64,000 bases of DNA, from contig JBAMJV010007191.1 in the NCBI GenBank assembly GCA_037951105.1, forward strand, positions 26,252 through 90,251. Direction: 5' to 3'. Below the pieces are notes generated by a model. It had not been told where the DNA came from and did no database searches. It was given only the letters and a program-made list of their open reading frames with translations. The translations under genes and the position numbers were made by a program. Source of the DNA: Echinarachnius parma (Eukaryota; Echinodermata; Echinoidea; Clypeasteroida; Echinarachniidae). Below, piece by piece: positions 1 to 11,175 of the stretch (the first letter of the stretch is position 1; each line of letters opens with the position of its first letter).

Positions 1-1
1 C

Positions 2-1990
2 ATGATCCACATGATATTGCAAATTCTTTTAATGATTTTTTTTATTAATATTGGATTGAACATATGCAATACAATTCCTGTAAATAATAATTATAGAGAT
101 TTCTTGCCTCAACCATGTGCTGCATCTTTATTTTTGAAACCTGTTACTGCAAATGAAATAATAACAATTGTGCAATCATTAAAAAGTACTCAAAGTTGTG
201 GAGTAGATGGTTTTAATCCATGTGTAATTAAGACAATTAATGATTATATTTTAGAACCTCTTATTCATATTTTTAACATGTCTTTATGTACAGGAACAAT
301 ACCATCTGAAATGAAAATAGCCAGAGTCACTCCAATATAATAAAAAAGATGATATTCATAATTTAAGTAATTATCGACCAATTTCAGTTTTACCATTTTT
401 TCAAAAATTTTAGAACGAATTGTATATAATCGTTTGAATACATTTTTATTGGATAATGCAATATTAAATTCTTGCCAATATGGATTTACTAAAAATGTAT
501 CCACTGAAATGGCTCTAACAGATGTTCATGATTATTTAGTAACTTCCTTAAGTAAGAAATTGCACACTATAGGTCTTTTTTTAGATCTCAGCCAAGCCTT
601 TGATTCCATAGATCACAATATTTTTTTAGATAAATTGAATTATTATGGAATAAGAGGTATTGCTTACACATGGTTCAATAATTATTTGAAAAATCGACAC
701 CAAATAGTTTCATATAATGATGTTTTATCTGATCCAATGCAAGTCATTTGTCCCTCAGGGCTCAATTTTAGGTCCTCTTTTATTTTCATTGTACATAAAT
801 GATTTAAGTTATTGTTCTAATATTCTCAAATTTGTCCTTTTTGCTGATGACACCAATATCCTATATTCTCAAAAAGATATTGATATTTTATGTCAAACTT
901 TAAATAATGAATTACAGCATGTTTCACAATGGTTTAATAGTAATAGATTGTCTTTAAATACATCTAAATCTAACTTTATGTATTTTTATTATAAGCAAAA
1001 TAATATTTCAGATGATTCGTTGAAGGCATTAAGTATAAAAATGAATGATGTTTCGATACAACGAGTGCAATCAACTAACTTCTTAGGAGTAATTATTGAC
1101 CAACATTTAACTTGGAATGCTCACATACTGGCCATTTCAAACAAAATTTCAAGAAATATTGGTGTCATCAGCAAATTACGTCATATTTTGCCACAAAATA
1201 TTTGGATTTTATTGTATAATACAATGGTTTTGCCTTATTTAATGTATTGTAATGTTGTATGGGGCAACACATACCCAACACGATTACATCGACTGTTCAT
1301 ATTACAAAAGCGTATAGTACGAATATGTCTTATGTCTGATTTTAATGCCCATTCAAAACCATTATTTCAACAGCTCCAGTTTTTAAATATCTATCAGTTG
1401 AATAAATACTGTATTTTGCTCATGGTTTTTAATCATAAAATTGATAAACTGCCTATTAATCTTGCCACTATGATGAAATGTAAACAATCTGTTTATAATT
1501 ATAATACTAGAAATCCTGATAATTATTATATTGATAAATGTTCATCAACAAATTCTGCATTTACTTTTAGACACACTGGCCCTATAATTTGGAATTCTCT
1601 CCCCAGAGATATCCGAGACACTACCTTTTTAAACTCTTTTAGATAATAAATTAAGGAATACTTCATCTGTTTTTAAATTAATAATAATGTATGTATGTTA
1701 ATCCGTCAACAGTTTTGTTGTTGTTGTTGTTGTTGTTGTTGATCTTTAATAGGCAATTGTTGGAATTTGTATGTAACTTTTTATAACGGGTACTGCCTCG
1801 ACAGAACCTTACGGTTTTATTTGCAGTTACCCAATTCACTTCTATTGAATAACTTCTTACAATTCTGGTATTTTTGTAAACATTTGTTTTCATTTTGTGT
1901 GTTGTTATGTATTGTTTTACATTGTATATAATCTGTATTTTATACTCTTTGGATTTTAATTGAAATAAACTTGAAAACTTGAAACTTGAA
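2..1990 (+). mobile_element. Decayed LINE (jockey/CR1/L2-like non-LTR retrotransposon), RT and C-terminal part
   Basis: Three overlapping reading frames together give a non-LTR reverse transcriptase that enters from the left edge. An RT block with SCGVDGFNP is at 2-340. NYRPISVL and the block DLSQAFDSIDHN follow near 370-640. VPQGSILGPLLF and the catalytic FADDT lie at 750-860. The LINE C-terminal domain with the NVVWGN and FRHTGPIIWNSLP motifs runs to 1646. Frame breaks are visible near 345, 400 and 745, so it cannot make a full protein. A 3' region with a (GTT)n run at about 1711-1741 follows, and it ends in a short tandem tail of CTTGAAA-type units near 1960-1992, typical of this LINE group. 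The endonuclease part is outside the window. The family assignment rests on motif order only; a clade call needs a tree. Confidence 0.9.
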
Positions 1991-1992
1991 AC

Positions 1993-3035
1993 ACTTGATA
2001 ATGGGAATCACCTCTCATAAAAGTCGCTTTTCGTGATATGACACAGGGGCGTAATTTCCGGGGAAGGGGTGGGGGGGGGGGGAGGGAGGGGGTGGGCATC
2101 GGGGGATACAATATCCCCCGCTCTTGAATGAGGGGGGGAGATCGGCCGTCGTCTGGCAAAGAGGCGTATCTCGAAAATATGCCTCGTTTTTTTTATTGCA
2201 TATTTGGGGTTTTTGAGGTCAAAATTTTCATTAGGCCAAATTTCAGAAGTGCTCAAGTTCTAGTTTTTGAGATATCGGGGCCCTCTTTACCCGATTGCAT
2301 AACTATCGTCGTATTTTGTACGGCAAAAGGGTGTATATATACATACGCCCCTGTCCATGGAAATCTTGTTGGTTTCTGCTCAGTATCCGTCTGGTAGCAG
2401 GGCGTATCTCGATATACACCCTTCTGCCATACAAAAACGGCGAGTAACAGTCAGACATCAAGTCAGCTCCCCCAAAAATATAATGTCAATGGCATACAAA
2501 ATTGTACAAAAGGAGGGCGTATCTTTACATACACCCTTCTTCCTAAACAAAAATGACCAATCAATTTCATCAATTAGTATGGTAGAAAAGTATCTGTATA
2601 GATACGCCTTTCTACCGTACAAATGTGGACAATTTCGTAGTCTTGCTATCGTCTGGCAGAAGGCGTATCTATAGATACGCCCTTCTGCCAGACGATAGCA
2701 AGACGATACCGGGCGATACTTGCACGTATCTATAGATACGCCCTTCTACCAAACGATAGCACGACGATACCGGGCGATATTTCCACGTATCTAAAGATAC
2801 ACCCTTCTGCCGTACAAAAGCAACTACGAATATGTTCAAATTTGTTTGGCAGAAAGGCGTTCAATGTCGGCTTTCAACTAGAATCAACCCCGCAATACAA
2901 ATTCTACGTCCAAAGCTTCAACAGAGGGTTGAATATGTCAAACTTCAAAGGATTTTTTCTCGGTGTTGAAATCCCGGCGCGACACGCGAGATACGCCCTT
3001 CTGCCAGACGGCGGCCGAGATGGCCTGTACAAATA
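1993..3035. repeat. Hairpin-rich repeat family with GTATCTATAGATAC core
   Basis: After a G-rich run (about 2056-2135) the sequence holds about nine variants of one inverted motif, a GTATC...GATAC core flanked by GGCG/CGCC and CTTCTGCC. They lie near 2163, 2328, 2400, 2515, 2590, 2660, 2727, 2786 and 2988. The best copy at 2641-2703 is an almost perfect palindrome about 63 bases long, with one unpaired base, centred on GCGTATCTATAGATACGC. The flanking block GACGATAGCA is also repeated. Short ORFs here are by-products. No gene is seen. Confidence 0.75.
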
Positions 3036-3059
3036 ATCCCCCCTGAGATTCCCGTTTTC

Positions 3060-4000
3060 ATAAAAAAATCCTTTGACATGGGTGCCATTTTCTAAAAATA
3101 ACCATTACATATGGGTCCCTTTTTTCATTTATTCCTTTCCCCTTTTTTCTTCCTCATTTTCTCCGGGATTTTGAGATTTGCCGATTTAAAATTGCAAAAA
3201 TTGTATAATAATATCTAACAACCTCAGATGTTTGTATATTACCCTTTTTAATGCCATATCATAAACAATAAAACGAATTTATACCCATACAATAATATTG
3301 ACACGAATGGCATTTTCCGATGTGAAATTGCTTAAAATTGCAAGCTCTCTCCGCTCGCTCTCATACATTATTTTTCACAATCTCGGGTATTTATACAAAA
3401 CCCTTTATAACGCCATATCATAAGTAATAAAACGAATATACCCATACAATAATGTTGAAACAAAGGCCAATTTTCCGATGTGAAATTTCAAAAATGTTAA
3501 AGCTCGCTCCGCTCGCTCGCATATATAATTATGTCACAACCTCGGGTGTTTATTTAATACCCTTCATAACGACATATCATACAAAATCAAACGAATATAC
3601 CTATACAATAATACTGAAACAAATGGCAATTTTGCGATGTGAAATTGGTAAAAATTTCAGGCTTGATTTCCTCGCTCACATACATAATATTTCACAACAT
3701 CGGGTGTTTATATTTTACCCTTCATAACTTTCATATCAACAACAATATATTGTAACCAATGGCAATTTTCCGATGTGAAATTACTGAAATGTTCTCGCTC
3801 TGTTCGCTCGCATACGGTACATAATATTTCACAACCTCGGATGTTTCTAAATATATTACCCTTCATAACGCCATAACATGAGACATAGAAACGAATATGC
3901 CCATACAATAATATTGAAACAAATAATACTTACTGCTGTGAAATTGCTAAAACGTTCATGCTAGTACCGCTCGCTCGCATTATTCATATGTATACAAAGT
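3060..4000. repeat. Tandem repeat, monomer about 158 bp, about 5-6 diverged copies
   Basis: The landmark CCTCGGGTGTTTAT-like block recurs at about 3222, 3381, 3540, 3698 and 3835, a spacing near 158 bases and shorter (137) for the last. Each unit also carries AACGCCATATCAT, CCATACAATAATATTGAAAC, TTTTCCGATGTGAAATT and a GCTCGCTCCGCTCGCTCGC end. Divergence between copies is visible but moderate. It is satellite-like, with no coding potential. Confidence 0.85.
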
Positions 4001-4480
4001 ACCTCATCATAATTGAAGTCTATACACTGTTTTTCTATCATTTGAAAATTTGAGAATTTCACGCATCAGAGAGCTTCATTCTATGTGTACAAAGTGCCAA
4101 AGCTCCCTGGTGTGGGAATGAGGACATCCCCCCCCCCCCCACCACCACCACCACACCCTCCCCCCCCCCCCCCCCCCCACCCCTTCGGTCGCTGCGCTCC
4201 GTCGCTCGGGCGCTTCTCGCCCTCAAAGTATACACTTTCGCCCTCCCTAAAAAAAATACCCTGGCGCCGCCCCTGTAGTCAGTTTACTAATAAAACATTT
4301 TATTATGTTTTTATTATATTACAGCTAACAAAAATGCGATATTTAAAGTTCGAACTCCTTAGACATGGGTCCATTTTGTTAAACCCTTAGACATGGATAC
4401 CTATTTTATACAGCAAAATAACCCTTGGATGTGGGTATGGGTTCGGAGGTCTCAGCCGCACACCCCAATCCGACTATACT
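4001..4480. other. Gene-free stretch with long poly-C tracts
   Basis: The stretch contains C-rich runs around 4129-4180 mixed with ACC repeats, then a GC-rich block (CGGTCGCTGCGCTCCGTCGC) and an AT-rich tail. The ORF through the C-run is a homopolymer artefact. I see no gene. Confidence 0.6.
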
Positions 4481-4486
4481 CTAAGA

Positions 4487-5480
4487 AGGCCCCCCCCCCC
4501 CCTCCCCCGGGGCGCGGGTGAGCGTAAATTCTTGTGGGCTTGTGCTCGTGCTATATGTAGGGTGACACGATATATGCTCCACCGACAAATGCTCCGAAAA
4601 ATGCGACAAATGCTGCGAAAAATGCGACAAATGCTCCGCGATATTTGCTCCGCCGACAATTGTTCCGCCGACAAAAGCTCCACCGACATTTAATCCGCCG
4701 AAAAATGCTCTGCCGACATTCGCTCCGCCGACAATTGCTCCGCCGACAAATGCTCCAAAGATGCGACAATTGCTCTGCCGACATTTGCTCCGCCGACAAT
4801 TACTCCGCCGACGCGATCGCGCGGGTGAGCGTAAATTATTGTGGGCTTGTGCTCGTGCTATATGTAGGGTGACACGACATATGCTCCGCCGACAATTGCT
4901 CCGAAAAATGCGACAAATGCTCCGCGACAAATGCTCCGCGATATTTGCTCCGCCGACATTTGCTCCGCCGACAATTGTTCCGCCAACAAATGCTCCGCTG
5001 ACATTTGCTCCGCCGACAAATGCTCCACCGACATTTGATCCGCCGACAAATGTTCTGCCGACATTTGCTCCGCCGACAATTGCTACGCCAACAAATGCTC
5101 CGAAGATGCGACAATTGCTCCGCCGACATTCGCTCCGCCGACAATTGCACCGTCGACATTTGCTCGGCCGACAATTGCTCCGCCGACATTTGCCATGCCG
5201 ACAATTGCTCCGCCGACATTTGCTCCGCCGACAATTACTCTGCTGACAAATTCTCCGAAGATGCGACAATCGCTCCGCCGAAAATGCTTTGAATATGCGA
5301 CAATTGCTTAGCCGACATTTGTTCCGCCAAAATATGCTCCGGAGATACGACATTTGCTCCGGTGACAATTTCTCCGCAGAAATATATGCTCTGAAGATGA
5401 CAGTACTTCAAATGGTCCAAAAACAAATTATGTTCCTCAACCATTATTGTTCCACCGACATTTACTCCGCTGAAGATTAA
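4487..5480. repeat. 15-bp minisatellite (ACAATTGCTCCGCCG / ACATTTGCTCCGCCG) with higher-order 307-bp repeat
   Basis: Dozens of 15-base units repeat head to tail, alternating AATT and ATTT versions, some diverged (ATGCGACAA variants). The block GCGCGGGTGAGCGTAAATT followed by a TATATGTAGGGTGACACGA segment occurs at 4512 and again at 4819, so the array also has a higher-order period of about 307 bases. Because 15 is a multiple of 3, any frame without a stop in the monomer stays open. This explains overlapping ORFs up to 295 codons on both strands, with 5-residue repeats such as SAEQL or GGANV. I do not call any of them a gene. Confidence 0.9.
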
Positions 5481-6130
5481 ACTCTTTAATGAATTCTCAA
5501 GTACCTTTGGTATGCGCTTGTATATGTTATGCGAATCTCTTGTGAAATTGAAGTACAGTCGATTCTTTAAATATTGTATTGGCTGGTTTGTTTGTTACAC
5601 GTTTCTTTATACAGGGTGTGGGGGGGGGGGGGGGGCAGTCAAGCCCAGTGTTGTAAGGATGCGTGACCCCGCAGCCTGCATCTAGTAGCTGAAGGGGAGG
5701 CGCAATAACACACAACACTGGCTTTAGTTTTTGATGTTACATTGGGGTTCGACTGGAGTCGAACCACGGACCCTCATAGTATCCGAAAATGCTGTGATAA
5801 ATAGTATACTGTTCCAAGCAATCATCAAGCGAAGGGCATGATACTGGTGTTAAGATCGATCATGAATAGAAAAAAAGAAAAGTCTTTATAATCACTGCAT
5901 TTGTATTGCTCAGACTCTTTATGAATAAGGAAATTGTTCCGCATGAGTTCAAAATTTATCCACGTTTTATCAAAATTCAAAGAACGTTATTTTCACCCAC
6001 TGTTAAATTTTCGGAGTTCCAATTTTGTTTAGATTTTTTCATCGTTCACTGAACAACGAGGGCCCAATTTGTGGAGGCTGCCCTATTGTCCACCAGAAAA
6101 GCACAAACTTCCAATGCATTGTGCATTCTT
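5481..6130. other. Gene-free stretch with a poly-G tract
   Basis: A poly-G run lies at about 5619-5635. A tRNA B-box-like sequence, GGTTCGACTCC on the minus strand near 5745-5765, may be a SINE scrap, but no A-box lies at the right distance. Nothing else is recognised. Confidence 0.5.
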
Positions 6131-6440
6131 ATAAACCACCTATTACACAGAAGGCACACGGTAAAATACTGAAGGGATAACAAAAAAGTACACGGTAATA
6201 TATTGTTTAGATGTTGTCACCTATCACCTGGGTGACGAGGTACTCAGTAAAGTACCGTCTGAGGGGTTAGGGTTAGGGTTAGGGTTAGGGTTAGGGTTAG
6301 GGATAGGATCACTGTACAGATTATCCCACCGTGTCCATCAGATTACAGAAGATGTCATCCCTTCAGTATTTTACCGTGTGCCTCTCTTTTTTTTTACGGT
6401 GGCTTACTGTGTGCTTTTTGTGAATCGGGTGGTATATATA
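6130..6440. mobile_element. Foldback element with 26-bp perfect inverted repeat
   Basis: The arm at 6153-6178 (starting GGCACACGGTAAAATACT) is repeated as an exact reverse complement at 6357-6382. The outer flanks also pair weakly (ACCACC near 6135, GGTGGT near 6430). The interior holds the TTAGGG array. This is the structure of a non-autonomous foldback or MITE; no transposase is present and the target duplication is not resolved. Confidence 0.65.
6264..6303 (+). repeat. Interstitial telomere-type (TTAGGG)n, about 6 units
   Basis: Six perfect GGTTAG/TTAGGG hexamers lie inside the loop of the foldback, so they were probably spread by it rather than marking a chromosome end. TTAGGG is the usual metazoan telomere unit. 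Confidence 0.9.
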
Positions 6441-7059
6441 TATACTTCAGTCAAAATACACTAACGTTTCCTTCAGATGTGCAAACAGATCAGCGAATTT
6501 CAGCATTTTCTGTATCAATTCTGGTGCAGTGGTTGACATACATTCAAGGAGAAAAGTGAGCTGCACTTAGGCGCGCTCTGATTGGCTGATTGGGAGATCA
6601 ATGCACACATGCCACTTCCATGCTGATAGGTGATTGGCTGATTGAGTTGCTTCCTTTTGTCAGTGTTTTACGAGGAAATCTTTAGAGTTGCTTCCGTTTG
6701 ATATATCTATATTTCGGAAATTAGGGGTCATGTGACCTCAATTTATTCACCATCATGTAGAGCATACAAAAAATACCCCAAATCAAGAAAAAAGGTCGAT
6801 TTTGATAAATTCAGAGTTGCTTCCTTTTGTCATGGGACGGCAGTATACGAGTGGGAAAGAAAACATTAGTTGTACGAGCTTAGATTTGTTAATTATAGCG
6901 TTAACAAAGTGATTTATACTTCCATTTTCAATTTTCGCTGCGCGCTTCGAGCGTGGACAGATTACCTCACTTACGGTATACGGTATGTTCTGGGATGCAA
7001 TTATTTTCTGTATACCGGGCCACGTATAGTTCCAGTGTAGGCTGGCATTGCTCTGGCTG
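6441..7059. other. Gene-free stretch with repeated GAGTTGCTTCC motif
   Basis: GAGTTGCTTCC(T/G)TTTG appears near 6644, 6684 and 6811. A short purine/pyrimidine-mixed ORF at 6783-7115 (minus) lacks any domain feature. No gene seen. Confidence 0.5.
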
Positions 7060-7812
7060 CTTAATGTGTGACGTTCACCCAATTGCACCATTTCAAGTAC
7101 ATTATTTAAATGCAAAATCTTCTCCGTGGGATGGGGATACCCCCTCCAAATCCCTCCCTATTTAGTTCTGCCCCAGCCCTCGGTAGCTTTGCCCCTCGGG
7201 ACTCATTCTTGGCAATAGGCTAAGTTGTGAGATTATACATAATGTGGCATATGGCGAAGTTGGAACCGTGTATGACGCTACATATAAATAAAACAGTTTG
7301 TGTTGAGGGTGCATGTTGATTAGTGTGTCAATTATTTGTTTTCTTCGTGAAAATATATTTCAAATTTCTGGTCGATCAAATAATAATACGCCTTTTCAGA
7401 TACAGTCAATGTTATATATATTGTATATCTATTTTAGACTATAGGTAAGCACCAAATTGCACAATTTCAAGTCCAAAGATACAAAATCTCCCTACCGTGG
7501 GAGGGGGGACACCCTCCTCCCAAACCCTACCCCCGCTCAGTAATTTCGCTCTCTGTATTATATAGGGGGCATAATTATTTATTAGTGTGTCAATTAATTG
7601 TTTTCTTTGTGCAAATATACTAAATATCTGGTCGGTCAAATCATAACACGCTTTCCCAGATACAGTCAATTTTAAGCCCGAATTTCCTATCTAGGTGGGC
7701 ACCAGATTGCACAATTCCAAGTCCAAAAATGCAAAAGCTCCCTAGGGGGACACCCCCCTCCCAAACCCTCCCCCCGCTCAGTCACTTCGCTCCCTCGGGC
7801 TTGGTCGCTTCG
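7060..7812. repeat. Tandem repeat, about 260-bp unit, two full copies and one partial
   Basis: TTAGTGTGTCAATTA starts one copy at about 7319 and another at about 7581. Each continues through TCTGGTCG(A/G)TCAAAT, GATACAGTCAAT, CA(A/G)ATTGCACAAT and a CTCCC-rich end with CCGCTCAGT. The end portion alone (AATTGCACCATTTCAAGTAC onward) is also present at about 7080-7165. No coding potential. Confidence 0.8.
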
Positions 7813-8967
7813 CTACTTGCAATGTCTCACTCTCACAAGTTGGCAGCACTGTGAGTGTGGTTGGGAATGAGCCCCTACGCACACAAAATCGTGAGCCCCC
7901 CCCCCCCTCCCCCCCCCCCCCCTTGGGCTGCAAAGTAAAAATGTGATGTGGAACAAATGTGAAAAAAAATCGCAGCTTCGCGGCTCGTGGACGATGCTCC
8001 GCATCGTCATTGGGTAAACCCCCCCCCCCCCCCCCTTAGCAGAAAGATATCACTTATGGGGATTCAAAATAGCACCAAGAAATCGCCGCTTCGCGACCCG
8101 TGGACGATACTCCGCATCGTCATTGGGTCATACCAAAGACTGTAGAATTACAAGACAGATCACTGGCGGTCGCGCAGCGTTGTACCTTCAAACAGTATGA
8201 AGATTCAAATCGAGCTAAAGAGAAAGTTGGGTACACCCAGAGGTTTGGGTACAGTACTGAATCTTGTTTATTTTAATTAATTAAAAAACATTTAACAATT
8301 ATTGTCGATGAGCTTTTTTTGAACAAATCTTCCCTTTGTTAGTATTAATTTAAACAAAAGTAAGGATCAGAACGTACTTACTTATACTCGGCAAATTCAG
8401 GCTAGTATGACGATTGAACATCAGCTTATCTCCAAGTTGAGTACACCTGGGGGACACATTGTTTTTCTAATTCAATATTGTCTTTGTATATGTAAAAATA
8501 TTTAACAATTATTGTCGATGAGCTTTTAGAGATTTTCACTCACATTTTTGAAATAAAGAATTGTTAAATTCACAGATCTCGAACGTGCACAATAAACAGG
8601 CAATGGCATATTTGGATATTTGCATATTATCACGCACACTGTCTGGAATATACGCACCGACAAACCAATCGACTTTGTTCTTCCCAACATGATACTGCTT
8701 TGTGGAATAATTGACCTATGATAACTACGTATGTGTGCGCATTATAAAATCGGTGCGCTTAGTCAGCTGATTTATTTCCGAAAATAATATTGTTGCTAGG
8801 CTAAAAATAGCCGAGTCATTCACATTAAGCCAGCAGCAACAACAACAACTGCAACAATAAATATGTGGGGAACCCCCTGTGCAATTTGCATTGTGACGTC
8901 AGGACTGTAATTGCGCGCATTAACTGAGGACATCGCGCGCTGCCCATTCACTTTGTACAAGAAAATT
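7813..8967. other. Gene-free stretch: poly-C runs and two short direct repeats
   Basis: Poly-C runs lie at about 7898-7922 and 8019-8035. A ~45-base block containing CGTGGACGATGCTCCGCATC recurs at about 7970-8015 and 8082-8128. A block with TTAACAATTATTGTCGATGA recurs near 8290 and 8500. (CAA)n-like sequence lies near 8835. No gene recognised. Confidence 0.6.
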
Positions 8968-8969
8968 AG

Positions 8970-9977
8970 CCGTATTCAGACGATAAAAGCCAATCTTGTG
9001 GTTATCTTGTGGTTTGCAATTCTTAAGAATATCTTGTGGTTAGTGCTCGTTTGAACACACAAAACTCGTGGTTATCTTGTGGTTTCCAAACCACAAGATT
9101 GCGCGCACTGCAAAATATGCACAATCTCGTGGTTATCTTGTGGTTATCTTGTGGTTTCCAAACCACAAGATAACCACAAGATACTTGTAAGATTTTGCGC
9201 AGAATGAGCGCGCGATAAGCGCGCGACTGCGCGCAGTCTATTTTGTTTACCGTCTGAACCAGGGGGGTGTCACTGCTGCCAGAGTACAGCGATTTTTGCT
9301 CACCGGAAGTAGCCCATAATGCAACCAGTTGTAGGCAACTGGTTGCATTATGGGCTACTTGGGAACTACTGTTAACCAATCACAGAGTAGTTCAAACGCG
9401 TCGTCACGGGATCGAGGTCAATAAAACAAGTTCATATGCATACGTCACAATGGCTCCCATTGTTCTCATAAGCGTGATGAAATCTAGGACAGTGCGCAGG
9501 AAAATAGGCGCGATAGTCTACGCACTGCATAGCATGATGATTGGTCAAGTATTTTTAGGTCACTACGCGATGACGTAGAGAAGTAGGCTACGGGAGCTTC
9601 AAAAATCGGTTCACTCCGCCATGTTGCCTATGTACAAAGTATATGGGACACGTGACTTGCGCGCGTTAAGTGAGCCTTCTAGTTATAAACGGGTTGGTTT
9701 GTTTATTCATACTTCTATGGTCTGAACACAATCAGCTTCGAGACTCGTAGTTTGGGTTGACCTCATGACCGAGATACGTTTCCTGTGTGAAAACAAGTCA
9801 AGTGAGTGCGCGTGACCTCAAATGAGAAAGGCGCGCACACTACTTCCGGTTTTAATTCTTAAGAATTGCAACTCTCGAGAATTGGCATCGTTTGAACACA
9901 CATTTTGCAATTCTTAAGAGTTTCAATTCTTAAGAATTGCAATTCTTAAGAATTGGCTTTCATCGTGTGAATACGGC
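8970..9977. mobile_element. About 1-kb TA-flanked DNA transposon-like element with nested palindromes
   Basis: The ends are inverted copies: GCCGTATTCAGACGATAAAA at the left pairs with the reverse complement of the right end (TTTCATCGTGTGAATACGGC), with two mismatches in about 26. TA lies just outside each end, suggesting a Tc1/mariner-type target site. Inside are several perfect inverted repeats: 9135-9157 with 9160-9182 (CTTGTGGTTATCTTGTGG units) and 9308-9331 with 9336-9359 (AGTAGCCCATAATGCAACCA). AATTCTTAAGAATT palindromes cluster at 9850-9950. GTTTGAACACAC occurs in direct orientation near both ends. No transposase ORF is visible, so it is non-autonomous. Confidence 0.7.
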
Positions 9978-9979
9978 TA

Positions 9980-11036
9980 TTGTCCAGTGGTCGGTCTTTC
10001 CATTAAGCGTCTTTGGTCATACCCTCAATAGCAAAAAGCTAGATCCGCCCATGCCCCCCCCCCCCCCCCCTCCCCCCCCTACTAACCCACTGAGAGGGCT
10101 TTCAAGCAAATTTCCCCGGTCTCGAACAATTTGGGAAGGCGGTCTCGGGCGCGAAACAAAATTGGTCTCGGTCTGTTGAACGGCAAATCACCCTCCCCCC
10201 AGGTGTAAGAACCTGTCTACGCCACTGATTATGTTGTTTAGGGGAGTTTCCTGAACAGAATTCCGAAGAAAATTCCCATGTTGCAATTTTGCCGAGGTCT
10301 AGACTTTATAATGACTGGACTAATAGAGGTTTTATCGTTTGTATTCACTCAATCAAGTCCGTTTTGTCGAGAAAAAAAAAATTGCAATATTTTACCATTT
10401 TGTGGACATTAATTTGCATATTACGCAAATTGTATGCAAATTATGTTGAACTGATATACGTATGTTATGGTTATGATAGTGCATCTAGATGTCAAACAAT
10501 ACAGAACTTCATATTGATCCAATCAAACTATAGCTCATTTGCATATTTTTTGTGGTTGTTAAGGGGAGTTTTCTGAACAGAATTCCGAATACAAAATCCC
10601 GTGTTGCAATTTTGCCGAGGTCAAGACCATATATTGACTGGACTACTCAACAACTTCAAAACTAGGGATTAAAGGAGCGGGGACGTACCTCAGCTATTTT
10701 CAATGTAAGTATTTTTATTTTATTTTTTGTTGGGGGGGGGGGGGGGAGGTTTTCTGATTTTCCTAGATTTTCTACTCCCTCTTTTTCGTTCTCAGTGCTA
10801 ATAAACCTTTTGTTTAAACGCTGTTTATTTTCTAAATGTATATGTTTATGTTTCGTTTTGTTGTTATTAAAGGAGCATTGCCTTATTGCATTTGACTGCA
10901 TCTTTTATCATTGCATTTTTTTTGGTTGGTGATTGGCAATAAGCCAGCTTTCTGTTTATAGATATGTCATTATTGCGAATAATAATACACAATTGCTTCT
11001 TTTTATGGCTCTAATCGACCAATAAAAACTGAAATT
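9980..11036. other. Gene-free stretch with a ~90-bp direct repeat pair
   Basis: A block with GAACAGAATTCCGAA and TTGCAATTTTGCCGAGGTC occurs at about 10236-10325 and again at about 10556-10647. A poly-C run sits at 10054-10078 and a poly-G run at about 10732-10747. No gene seen. Confidence 0.6.
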
Positions 11037-11175
11037 ATATATGTATATATATGTATATAAATGTATAGTCACAATTTTTGTAATGAAAATCAGCGTAGCT
11101 AATGCGGCTTCCCCGGGATTTGAACCCAAGACCAGTCTGCTAAATCGGTGCTCTTACCAACTGAGCTAAAACGTA
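11037..11175 (-). mobile_element. tRNA-Ala-like SINE or tRNA pseudogene
   Basis: On the minus strand there is an A-box TAGCTCAGTTGG (11157-11168), an anticodon loop TTAGCAG (AGC, alanine-type) and a B-box GGGTTCAAATCCC (11115-11127). The acceptor arms do not pair and the variable loop is too short, so it is not a working tRNA gene. A non-tRNA body (GCTACGCTGATTTTCATTAC) and an AT-rich tail follow, which suits a tRNA-derived SINE. Related scraps lie near 14400-14500 and 14595-14655. Confidence 0.65.

Noticed and set aside
4481-5368. 295-codon minus ORF and overlapping ORFs resembling pentapeptide repeats
   Set aside because: The 15-bp tandem unit keeps several frames open on both strands; no start context, splice sites or domain.
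5739-5790. Minus-strand tRNA B-box (GGTTCGACTCC)
   Set aside because: No A-box or cloverleaf at the proper distance; left as a possible SINE scrap.
6264-6303. Chromosome end
   Set aside because: Only six TTAGGG units, inside a foldback with sequence on both sides.
11101-11172. Functional tRNA-Ala gene
   Set aside because: A and B boxes are present but the acceptor stem does not pair and the variable loop is too short.
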